Part shown: one piece after another, positions 1 through 9,646 of the stretch
Layout of the letters: the number at the start of each line of letters is the position of its first letter
Numbering within the stretch: the first letter of the stretch is position 1
NCBI GenBank assembly: GCA_022575985.1
Contig: JAKSXM010000007.1
Coordinates: 24,306,501 to 24,370,500, forward strand
Length of the DNA stretch: 64,000 bases
Direction of reading: 5' to 3'
Source: Anagrus nilaparvatae
Taxonomy: Eukaryota > Arthropoda > Insecta > Hymenoptera > Mymaridae
The notes under the pieces: model-generated
Databases searched by the model: none
Seen by the model: the letters and a program-made list of their open reading frames with translations, nothing else
Told to the model about the DNA's origin: nothing
Program-made: the position numbers and the translations under genes

Positions 1-404
1 CTTTTACAAAATTTTTGGGACCTTTAGAAACCAGTTATAGCCGAAATTTATAATTTTTGAATCAATTTTTAAAAAATTGGTCGTTTTTGGTTATAAACCA
101 TAAATGTGATTTGGATTCTTGACAATCTTGGAAAATCAACTAAAGATAAATACAATTATCTTTAACGTAGAAAACTCTGTATTTTAACAAAGATCACTTT
201 GATATTTGGCCGATTCAACCAAATTATAAAAATGGAGGATATTCTCAATTACAATAACTAGAAGTCTGCGGTTATTTAACTTTTCGGATCGGGAAGGTCT
301 CGTATTTTTCTTTCAGGATAAACCCAAAATATTCCAGAAGTTTGCAGGTACGGATTTTAATCAGAATTCCTCTGGCTTTACGATTCGATGAAAGTTTTTT
401 GTAG
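1..404. other. AT-rich intergenic, nothing recognised
   Basis: I see no gene, RNA or clear repeat end here. The stretch runs into a dispersed repeat copy that begins near 405. Confidence 0.5.
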
Positions 405-551
405 TTATATTAAGTCCCTAAATCTGAATTATTCCCATTTGACCTCTCCCTCTAGATTGTTACACGCTTCTCTTGATTGTAACTATTTGACCCCCCCCTT
501 CTCGATTTACAGGCCTTCTGGGGTAACCCACCCTATAAACATGTTCCATTT
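405..551 (+). repeat. Dispersed repeat, copy 1 (CTAAATC/AATTATT family)
   Basis: It starts with the family signature of 'agtccctaaatc' followed by 'gaattatt', then C-rich 'tttgaccc' segments, and ends with 'ccctataaacatgttcca'. The same order recurs at about 2640-2910, 5385-5575 and 38404-38545 on this strand and, inverted, at 28025-28260 and 46005-46110. No coding capacity is visible. It abuts the left arm of the foldback at 552. Confidence 0.6.
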
Positions 552-1388
552 TAACCCATTAGTGCCCAAGCGGAAGTAAACGGACACTCAATGAAAATAT
601 TAAGAAAATCAATCGATAGAAGGCTAAAAATCATTCCTTGCAGGTAAAATGTCATGCTTTTTTCAAATCTACCCTTAGTTTTGGCCTAACACCCCTCTAT
701 ATACCCTAAAAATAAGGGTGAGAAGGGGTAAAACGAGAATTTCGAGAAAACGACGGACAAAAGACTTTTAATGTCACAAAATAATAATAAAAAGTTCATG
801 AAATGTTCTTAAAAATAGTCCATTTTACCCCCATCACCCCTATATTGAATGCATGATGAATTTAATCTTAGAAGTGACATTTGGTACCAATTCAGTAGAA
901 AAAATAAAATTTATAAACATTTTAATAGTTTTTAAAAATTTTCGGTCCATTTTACCCATTTCACCCCCATTTTTAAGCACAAGGAGAGGTTGTATGTCAA
1001 AACAAAAAAACAAAAAGTGCATTTGGATTCGGCAGAAAATTTTACTAAAGGAAGTCCATTAAAGAAAAAAAAAAGAGATAAGATATATAGTCAAAGTTTT
1101 ATATGCGAAATATAAATTTTGGATCTGAAAAAGCTATTTAATGAACTTTTTATTATTACTTTGTGACATTAAAAGTCTTTTGTCCGTCGTTTTCTCGAAA
1201 TTCTCGTTTTACCCCTTCTCACCCTTATTTTTAGGTTATATAGAGGGGTGTTAGGCCAAAACTAAGGGTAGATTTGAAAAAAGCATGACATTTTACCTAC
1301 AAGGAACGATTTTTAGCCTTCCATCGATTGATTTTCTTAATATTTTCATTGAGTGTCCGTTTACTTGCGCTTGGGCACTAATGGGTTA
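552..1388. mobile_element. Foldback/MITE with 248-bp inverted arms
   Basis: Bases 552-799 and 1141-1388 are near-perfect inverted copies of each other. The left end reads 'taacccattagtgcccaagc' and the right end is its complement with few mismatches. The 341-bp spacer (800-1140) contains C-rich 'ccattttaccc' blocks. No transposase is coded, so it is a non-autonomous element. Part of the spacer (about 865-985) recurs in decayed form at 9820-9920, so this is a family. No convincing target-site duplication is visible. Confidence 0.75.
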
Positions 1389-1745
1389 TTTATCACTTAA
1401 TATATGAATTTTCCTTTTATTTCTTAGGTTTATCAATTTCAGATTGAAAATTTAATTTTGGATTAAAAACGTCCTTGAATTTTGAAATTTATTCATTATA
1501 TTATGTTTCTAATATTTACTCAACTTGTGTAATAATATTTTAAAACATTATTTTTCTAGAATAATTAAACTGTATAAATTAAAATTCTAAATAAAATACT
1601 ATATTACAAAATCTCTATTATAAAAACTATAAAAGTACCTAATAAGAATAAAAATTTAGTCAGTTTAACAGAACTCTCTATTGAATGATATAAAATAATT
1701 TATATTTAATATCCATACAATAAAAAGTTAAATATTTTTTAAAAA

Positions 1746-2538
1746 ATGTTTAAAAATTATAAATTATTATTTGTATTAAGTGTTATAAGTCTTCTAAAAT
1801 TTAATGATTGTGCTCCACCTTTGGTAAGAATATTTTTAATATTAAACTGTCCTTACAAATAAAAACAATCATTTTTATATAAAATATTAAAACTATTTTT
1901 TAAAGAAACAAAATCAAGATCTTCAATCTGCTGATCAAAGTAACGATGACAAGGAAATTGCCTCTAATTCAGCCAATCAACTTATTAGTGATACAGAAAT
2001 TGCCTCTACTTCATCTGCAAAAACAAACGATGTAACCGAAATGAATCTTAACTCATCTTCAGAAAATGCAATATCCGAGTTAAATTACGTCGTGGATTCA
2101 GATGATGATGAAAATATTTATGAATTAGAGCAAGCTCGCTATAAGAGTTTTGAAAATTGGCAGAGCGAATTTGATGATGGAATTTTAGTAGCTTCTGGTT
2201 TTTATTATACAGGAAAAGATGATATAGTTCGGTGTCCTTTCTGTTTTATAGAAATAGAAGATTTATCAATTGGCGATGATCCTCTTTCTTTACATATAGA
2301 ATATAGTCCCGAATGCGAATTTATCAGAAGATACAGAAAAGACAGAGATTATGATACAGACGATTTGAAACTTTCTATCGAAGAATTAGATATTATCGAT
2401 TCATCAGAAGAACTTGAACCTGCCTTGAGAAAAGAAATGCTTGAAAAATGGATGACTTCTTCGTATGAAACATCACAACCATTGTTGGACTTTCCGACAG
2501 ACGAATCAGAAAGTGAAGATACTACGGAAAAAGTGTAA
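1746..2538 (+). CDS. Signal-peptide BIR protein 1 (IAP-family, single BIR)
   Basis: Two exons, 1746-1823 and 1906-2538, code 236 residues. Exon 1 (26 residues) is a signal peptide: basic start, hydrophobic core 'LLFVLSVISLL', then NDCAPPL. The donor is ttg|gtaaga and the acceptor taaag|aaa, both phase 0. Exon 2 opens with a Ser/Asp/Asn-rich linker and then one BIR at about residues 104-170, with the zinc set Cys136, Cys139, His156, Cys163 and the family hallmark 'GFYYTGKDDIVRCPFC'. The usual Trp after the CxxC is Leu ('EDLSIGDDP'). The C-tail is acidic; no RING follows. A poly(A) signal AATAAA lies near 2603. BIR domains bind caspases or N-terminal IAP-binding motifs in the cytosol; a secreted form is unusual. 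It is a paralogue of the next gene, with the same signal exon design. The function outside the cell is unknown. Confidence 0.8.
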
Positions 2539-2599
2539 TCCAGACTTATTTAACAAATCTTTATTGTATTATGATGTGGTTTTGCAAGGATTGTAAGAT

Positions 2600-2608
2600 T
2601 TTAATAAA
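2600..2608 (+). terminator. Poly(A) signal of BIR gene 1
   Basis: AATAAA within 'tttaataaagtt', about 65 bases after the stop codon. This is the expected place for 3'-end formation. Confidence 0.5.
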
Positions 2609-2639
2609 GTTAATTAATTGTCGATCCAATAAGTGTCTT

Positions 2640-2910
2640 TAGCCGAATAATTACAAGTTCCTAAACTTGAATTATTAAAAGTCCTTAAACCTAAATTATT
2701 TTTAGTCCATAAATCGAAATTATTATAACTCCCAATACCTGAATTATTCAAATTTCCTAAATCCAATTTATTCTAAGTCCCTAAATCGAAATTATTTAAG
2801 TCCCATTGACCTACCCCATCCCCCCTCTTAAATCGGACACTTTTGACCCCTCCCTTGATTTTCGGATTCCCATGGTACCTCCCTATAAACATATTCCATG
2901 TTAAAAATTA
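2640..2910 (+). repeat. Dispersed repeat, copy 2, with tandem subunits
   Basis: Six or more degenerate subunits of about 26 bases ('agtccctaaatcgaaattatt') run head to tail. They are followed by the C-rich 'tttgacccctccc' part and the end 'ctataaacatattccatgtt'. It is the longest + strand copy of the family and lies between the two BIR genes. The rest of the interval to 3263 is AT-rich with nothing recognised. Confidence 0.65.
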
Positions 2911-3263
2911 AATACCTTACTTGAAATTTCCAGCTAAGCAACCTTATCGTATGTTTATCACAAATAGAAAAAAAATGTTTAAATAAACCGAAAAGACTTT
3001 TAATTATTAAACAAATATTTCAAAATATGTAAATTTATTCATATAAATGTAAAAAAAAAAAATACTTCATATTTAATTACAACACAAAATAATAGAATAA
3101 ACTATTATATTTGTAATAAGATAAAAAATCAATAGATAAAATTTAAAAAAAAAAATTCTTTTATCATATTCGACTAAAAATTAATATTTTTTATTGCTTA
3201 ATTTATTTTTAAAATATAAACGTATATTGTACAATTTGGTAAATTAATATTTTCTTTTGAAAA

Positions 3264-6200
3264 ATGACGAAAAAAATGAATATTTTACATTCACTGTTAA
3301 TTATAATTTATTATTTAAATTTTACAAAATGTGCACCACCATTGGTAAGTTTATTTACTTTTATCTTGGTAATTTAAATCAAATATATTAACTAATGAAA
3401 TTTACGTCTTAGATCTGCCAAATCTTTACCAAAATTGGTAGAATTATTTCTTGTGTTAAAAAAAACACTCAGTAAAACAGTGGCTTCAATATGGCTTCTA
3501 TCATCCAATCTATCATCTTCACGTCTTGCTAGTCAACCAAAATTATTTTGGTTGGTCTCATTTTTTTTCTATTAGTCGTCAATTCTCTTTTTTTGTCATT
3601 ACTTTTTTTCGTAATATTCAATAAACTGCATGCTTATTTTTGCTGGGATTGATATTGGCTAACATAGAGAATTCATAAAAGAAAATTGTAGTTTTTAGTT
3701 CTTAACAGAAGAGTCTTACAAAAAAAATAGACCAATTAGGAGTATTTGGTTTGATTTGTAAGGGAGCAGCGTTATTTGAAAGGTTGACCCAGAAACCCTA
3801 ACCCTAACCCAAAGTCTCAGAAGGCCTATGAGATCGAACTGTTGTTTTTTTTCAAAATAAAAAAAGTTCTGCCAAGTTTGGTCAAGATCTAAAAGACTTC
3901 AATTCAAAAACTCTCCATGTAAAATAAATTTTCCATAAAAAATTACAGATAGAAAAACCAGAATCTGAAATTAATACTAATAGCACAGATGCTATTGCAA
4001 CGACTTCCTTTGCTGTTGACAATGCTTTAGAAAATAATACTGATAAGTATAAATTTGAAGATTCTCGTATAGAAAGTTTTAAGAACTGGTCTAATAAGAA
4101 CATGAGTTCTACAATCTTAGCCAAATTAGGATTTTTCTATACAGGACATGATGATATAGTTAAATGTTATGCTTGCTCATTAGAATTGCGTAATTGGTCG
4201 GGAGATGAAAATCCTTTAGATTTGCATAAACAGTACAGCAGATTTTGTGATTTTATATACAAATTTTATAATCCAATTGTTGATGACAGTGAAACTGAAT
4301 CAAATGATTCTGAAAATTCAGCTGGTTTAGCATTCGATAATTTGGGTTTTGAAACGAGTGACGATTACAGTACAGATACTTCTTCATTAGCTGACAGTGA
4401 TATTGAAGAAAACGGAGACGAAACTGAAAGATTATTAAAACTAGAAAGTACGTCAAAACTTAGTAAAATTGGAATTGTTTTACTACAAAAACCTAATGAT
4501 TTTAAGTATACCAACTATGGAGAAAGATTAAAGTCGTTTGAAAATTCATTACCGATAATTCAAACGATGAAAGAAAAATTGGCTAGTGCAGGATTTTATC
4601 AATTAGAAGAAGGTTCTATTGTATGTTCTTATTGTTGCTATGAAGAAAATAATTGGAATATTGAAGAGGATTCCTGGGTAAAACATGCTGCTCATTCTCC
4701 AAATTGTTTTTTCGTTCATATGATAAAAGGACAAGATTTTATTGACAATGTTAAAGGAGAAGAATCTCCGTCATTTACAGAGGAGGTACAAATTTATGCT
4801 TAAAACTTTTAGCTTAAAAAAAAATGGTCTAAAATACTATAAAATTACAAAGAAGTGACTGACCACAAATTACAAAACATAATGAAGGGATAATAAAGTT
4901 GTTAATTTGTGGCAAAACTTGAAATAATGAAAAGAAAACACATATTAATATGTGGGGCGTAATATATTATAAAGAGAAATATCAAAAGTTCCCTTTCTAA
5001 AAGAATAAAATTTCCGGTAAGAAACACCCCCAGTTTTTATTATTAAAAAAAAATTTTTTTCCTTAAATTTTCATGTTATTTCCAATCATTTAAAAGAAAA
5101 AAAATAATTCCGGCTGCCACACCAGAATTACGGTAGCGGTAACTACAGTCCCGGTAAAGGCAACTCTGTTAACGGTAACGGATTCTTTTTTCAGTGTAGC
5201 TTTGATATTTAAGCAGTAATTTGAAAATTAGTCATTTTGTACCGAGAATTCGATATTCAGTTTACCGAGCAGTTTTCTGACTATCACGTTGAGAAAATTA
5301 AAGATAAAAACTTATAATAAGTTTGTGTGTTTACATAATCAACGAGCAATACATATACCTACTCCTTTTATTATGAGTTCTATAGAACCGAATCTAAATT
5401 CCTAAATATAAATTATCCAAAGCCCATAAACCTAAAGTATTCTAAGTCCCTAAATCAAAAATTTTGAAGTCGATTTACCCCCCTACCCCTAAAACATCAC
5501 TTTTTCACCCCGCTCCCTACTACAAGGGACTTTTTGTACCCCTTCATTTGAACATGTTTCATGTTAAAAATTAAAATTTAAGAGGCTTGAAATATGATTC
5601 TGACTATCAAATACTTATATAAAAATTTTTCTTAGAAAATTTAAAATCTTTAAAGTTTTATTTTAATTTACCCTAACCACATAAACTATAAGAGGGGGAA
5701 GATTTGTCTTGTAACCCGTATCGAGACAGGCTATTGAGTATGTAGTCACCCGAAATAATTTGGGCTTAAGGATTTAGAATAATTTAGGATTATTTACAAA
5801 GAATAATACCATTCAAGGTTACAATAATGACTTTTAAATTCAGCAGATCTGGTTTGTAGCCTTCATGGTACCGATTATTATGTATGTATAACAAGTATTA
5901 AGTCATATTCAATTTTTTAAAAGGGATAGCCCCCCCCCCCTTCAACATTTAAAACAAACAAAATTTGCATCAAATTTTTGTATGTCAATTTTGGATACAT
6001 GGTCCCGAAAAAATAAGGCCTTATAAACCGATCAAAATTTATAAAAATGGTTTTAATGCATTATTCCGAATCCCTTTTCCAGAAAAATACATAATATCCA
6101 AAATTGCAAATTACGATGGTAAACTGTGTTTTAAGAGACACTATTTTTTAATCCACGGGTCTGGTAAGCTTTATCTTCGTACACTGAGAAAACTAACATA

Positions 6201-6482
6201 TAAATATTCCTATATATTCAAGTAAAAATTACTGTATTTTCTAGTAATTGGCGACCCTGGTTAAATTTATTGTAATATTTATTATTTAGTATACAGTAAA
6301 AATTGCTTGTACTTTAAAGAAATATAACTATAATTTAAATTAATAATTACTGGATTAATTTAGAATTTTTACTATACGAGGAATATAATTTTTATTTCAG
6401 TATTTTTTTAATGTAAATTAAAAACATATTAAAAAATAATTTCTTTTTTTTTTTTTTTTTTTTTTTGTGGTATATTTATTAT

Positions 6483-6513
<31 letters not shown>

Positions 6514-7877
6514 TTTTATTTTTTATTTTATTTTATTTTTTTTTTTTTTTTAAGTCAGTTAGGAGTTTTCGAACGCGGGTCCTTAGCATTGCCGGGTTAT
6601 CACTTCGTCCACTAGGCTACAGTTGCTTACGCGTGTAGAAATCGAAGTTTGCAAACTATATGTTTTGGATATTACTCACTTACGCCCCCTGTTTAATAAA
6701 TAGATATTTTATTCTCACTTTTTTCTTTCTTTATTTAATTCACAGGTCTATTTTTATTAATACGTGTTTATTTTTTATGATTAGTTTTGTTTTCAAATAC
6801 CGAAATACGGATAAATGTGCCTACACGTGTGCTAAAATTTATTAAAAAAGGGGGGGTAACAAGAAGAGAGAAAAATTACTTTATCTATGTATTAAAAATT
6901 CCGGAATTTTTATAAACATAATTTTTACTATATTTTATAGTAAAAATAAAGGCGCGCGCAGTAATATTTCTTATATATAATATTATTTTTTCCCTGAATT
7001 GTCAGGTGGGTCGCGCGTTACTATAAAATATAGTAAAAAATACTGTTCTTGTTTTCTCAGTGTAAGTAGCGAGAAAACGCATATTTACTATGAAAATAAA
7101 AACTCCCTAGCTTCTGTTAAGAAAAAAAAATTTCCACATCAATTTTAGTGTAGTCCTGAACTCCTATATCGCAATAATTTTTTTTGCTGATAGGTCCATA
7201 AAATTTTCCAATCAGTATTTATTAGTATTTTGGTCGCTGAATACGAATATGAAAACCATTTTTACCGAAAACGGTCCGGTTGCTCACAATAGGAATATTC
7301 GTCATATTCGCATTCACCGACTCATAAAATATAAATACTCATTGGAAAATGTGTTTTTTTTTTTGTTCTTTTGCTTCTGAGCTGTTCCTAAAATGATTTC
7401 AACAAGGTTACACAAGTCTAGATTAAAACTACGCCGTTTTTTTTACGAATAGGGTAAATTTCGTAAAAATTTTCTTTTTATAATGATATACAGTAACAAT
7501 ATAAAACTATAAAATTATAAAATTTATTAATCTAGTTTTAAAAAATTTTACAGGAAACAAAAATCATTATTTCAAAAACGTGTCCAAATCTTGTCATAAA
7601 TACAAAAACTAGTAACGATGATAATCTCAATAATACAAGTGATGTTAATGAAAAGTCAAATAAAATTAATGAAGAAAATATTATAAATAAAGCATCAACA
7701 AGCAAGAAGAAAGAATTAATCGAAGAATTAACATGTAAAATATGTTTTAATGAAAAATTAGGTGTTACTTTTATACCATGTGGACATATTACATCATGCA
7801 TAAATTGTGCATGCAGTTTAAAAAAATGTCCATTATGTAGAAAATCAATTAATTGTGTATTAAAAATATTTTTTTAA
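3264..7877 (+). CDS. Signal-peptide BIR-BIR-RING protein 2 (IAP-family)
   Basis: Exons 3264-3344, 3949-4785 and 7554-7877, all joined in phase 0, code 413 residues. Exon 1 (27 residues) is a signal peptide ending TKCAPPL, like gene 1. Exon 2 carries BIR1 (about 67-132; Cys100, Cys103, His120, Cys127, with Trp kept), a long acidic Ser/Asp linker, and BIR2 (about 220-288; Cys253, Cys256, His273, Cys280). Exon 3 has a polar linker and then a C3HC4 RING at 367-401 ('CKICFNEKLG', 'CGHITSCINC', 'CPLC') ending in FF, the normal C-terminal layout of IAP E3 ligases. The donor gag|gtacaa (4785) is usable but weak. If it is not used, translation runs six more codons to a stop at 4801-4803 and gives a 311-residue protein without RING. 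A RING E3 needs cytosolic E2, so either the signal peptide is not always used or the RING is lost from the secreted form. Confidence 0.72.
3345..3948 (+). other. Intron 1 of BIR gene 2
   Basis: GT (3345) to AG (3948). It holds AT-rich sequence and, at 3797-3812, a short (CCCTAA)-like run of two to three units, too short to call telomeric. No gene is seen. Confidence 0.6.
4786..4894 (+). promoter_or_regulatory. Alternative 3' end of BIR gene 2 (stop plus poly(A) signal)
   Basis: If the donor at 4786 is skipped, an in-frame TAA follows at 4801-4803 and an AATAAA lies near 4889 ('ggataataaagttg'). The stretch therefore looks like a composite terminal exon that competes with splicing to the RING exon. 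Confidence 0.45.
4895..6440 (+). other. First part of the long intron of BIR gene 2, with repeat fragments
   Basis: It holds a + strand copy of the dispersed CTAAATC family (5385-5575: 'agtccctaaatc', then C-rich, then 'catgtttcatgtt'), an inverted partial copy near 5735-5810, and a C10 tract at about 5931-5940. The open frame at 5965-6225 has no recognisable domain and I do not call it a gene. Confidence 0.5.
6442..6627 (-). mobile_element. tRNA-derived SINE with A/T-rich tail
   Basis: Read on the minus strand, 6627 to 6553 has a tRNA-like head: A box 'tagcctagtgg' and B box 'gcgttcgaaaac' about 40 bases apart. It is followed down to about 6442 by an A-rich tail with AAATA units. That is the order of a tRNA-derived SINE: pol III promoter, then a 3' A-rich tail. 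The tail is long (about 110 bases), so it was either a recent insertion or expanded later. It sits in the long intron of BIR gene 2, opposite to it. Confidence 0.6.
7145..7360. repeat. Foldback relic, 'gctgataggtccataaaatt' family
   Basis: The left part ('ttgctgataggtccataaaa') and the right part are loosely inverted about the 'aacggtccggttgctcacaa' centre. The same left end is found at about 39800 and, more diverged, at about 22950. It codes nothing. Confidence 0.5.
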
Positions 7878-8984
7878 AAATTGCTTACATAATAAATTAA
7901 TTAAATTATAAAGAAAATATAAACTTTCAAAATAATTTACAACAGAAATTTCATTGACGTAAATTGAAACGTAAATATTTTTACTACATTTTTCATTCAT
8001 AAAAGTTTTAAATTAATTTATTTGCATAAATTTATAAATGAAAAAATTAATTAATGTCAAAAAAAAATATTTTTTTAATAAAATAAACTAAAAAATATTC
8101 GTGTAAAATTTCAATTTTTCAAATATTTAATTCATAATTTTAAAAAAATTGTATACAATCAATAAAAATCTCATAAATTAATTAGAAAAAAAATTTTATC
8201 CTTTTTGTAACAAAAAAAATAAAGGTTATGACATTAATATTTAAATATTATCAAAAAAAATCTTAATTAAAAGAAAAAAAGTTATTGTCTTACATAATAA
8301 AATATTTAAATGTAATGTAAAAATATTGAATATCCGTCATTAAAAAGGATAAATGTAATGCAAAAATTTTTGTTAATATTATTTAATAATGAAATTTTTG
8401 TTTTGTATTAAATTATCCGGTCAATTTACATTGGCCTTGAAATGCAAAAAAAAAATAAAACATAATACAAATATTTAAAGAAGGGGTGAATTAACAGTAA
8501 AAGGCCAGGGTCACGGTCGAGGTTAAATTTCTTTTTTTTCAAAAGCAGTGGGGTGTATTATTGAATTAATGTAAGTTTAATGAAAAAGATAAAGAAAGTA
8601 AATATTAAATAGATAAGGATAAATAATTTCGATTTTTTTTTTTATAAACGTTAATGCACTTTGGTAAATAAAGTAAACAAAACATTTTTCTTGAGCTTTT
8701 TAATTTATGATATCAAAATTTAAATAGGTTTGTAATAAATTAGAGTATTTAAAATATGAATTTACTCTAATTGGATTTTGAAATTTTCAGGTACCAAAGG
8801 TAAAATTTTTTTTTAAAATAATGTAAAAAATATAGTAAGTTTTTAAAACATAACATTTTTGTTACTACTTTCTTATAGGAAAATGGTTTCTATTTATTAT
8901 CACATTCTGATGATTTCATAGAATCAAATAATACTGCAGGTAATAAGCTTAAAATTAAAGTATTGGAAGGAATTAACAAAGCAC
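7878..8984. other. AT-rich interval; two possible tiny exons
   Basis: AATAAA signals after 7885 fit the 3' end of BIR gene 2. Further on, a 9-base segment 8791-8799 (tttcag|gtaccaaag|gtaaaa) and a 61-base segment 8879-8939 (cttatag ... gcag|gtaata) are bounded by good splice sites and read openly (VPK, then ENGFYLLSHSDDFIESN...). No start, stop or homologue is visible, so this is only a hint of another small gene or extra exons. Confidence 0.25.
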
Positions 8985-9425
8985 AAATACTCCAGTCAAT
9001 GGGGGGGGGGGGGTGTTTAGTTACTGATCGTCGTTAGATTTCGTCTACTATAGATTTTTTGGGTCATTGATCACTAATAGGCGGTGTATTTGCTATTTTT
9101 GCACTTTGAGAGTCTAAATTTGGTCCATATGGGTTTTCTGAGTCGCTGATCAATTATTTTCAGGACTTTTTTTTATGAAACATTAATATTTTACCCTTAA
9201 ATTAATAAAATTGCCGCAAACAAAGGGAGTTTTTCTACATTCATGCATTTTTTACTTTTTTTAAACTTATTTTAAAAATATCATAATGTTTGTTTTTGCT
9301 AATTTAAGGGTGAAATATTAATATTTCATGAAAAATTCCTCAAAATTATTGATCAGCAACCCAAAAAACTCATATAGTCCAAATTTAGACACTCAAAGAG
9401 CGAAAATAGCTACTTTTACAATAGT
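8985..9425. mobile_element. Foldback relic with G-tract, same family as 44862-45791
   Basis: It starts 'atactccagtcaatggggg', with a run of 13 G, and goes on with 'ttttttgggtcattgatcac' and 'gtctactatag', which also occur in the element at 44.9 kb. Two parts ('aatattttacccttaaatta' and its inverse) face each other near 9185 and 9310. The right terminal repeat is shortened or lost. Confidence 0.55.
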
Positions 9426-9427
9426 AA

Positions 9428-9646
9428 CTAGCATTTATCTTTTTCTGGTAAATAATGATAGGCTATTTCTAACACAAAATCATATGTTCCTTCTTTTTTA
9501 CTAATTGTGCAAATATTATATAATATTGTAGCATTAGAAACTGAGATTTCAATAATTTTTAGTAGCACTGACCAAGTCCATTTTTTACTTTTCATTTCTA
9601 TTTTCACATCATTGCAGTGCTGATCGTGAATATAAACATCACCCAT
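9428..9646 (-). pseudogene. piggyBac-like transposase fragment
   Basis: The minus-strand translation has 'DQHCNDVKIEMKSKKWTWS' followed by 'IEISVSNATILYN' and 'EIAYHYL'. From memory of the family, this matches the C-terminal part of piggyBac-type (DDE_Tnp_1_7) transposases, where a KKW-W motif precedes a helix with N-A-x-x-L-Y. Only about 70 residues are left and no catalytic Asp region is found nearby, so it is a relic. There are no flanking terminal repeats. Confidence 0.5.

Noticed and set aside
3797..3812. Telomere-like CCCTAAC repeats
   Set aside because: Only two to three units inside an intron; too short to mean a telomere or a fusion site.
5965..6225. 86-codon frame in the long intron of BIR gene 2
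   Set aside because: No start context, domain or splice support; ends in repeat-like sequence.
1746..7877. BIR/RING genes as an integrated viral iap
   Set aside because: Viral iap genes are usually intronless and have no leader peptide; these genes have spliced leaders and host-like AT-rich codons. An ancient transfer cannot be excluded.
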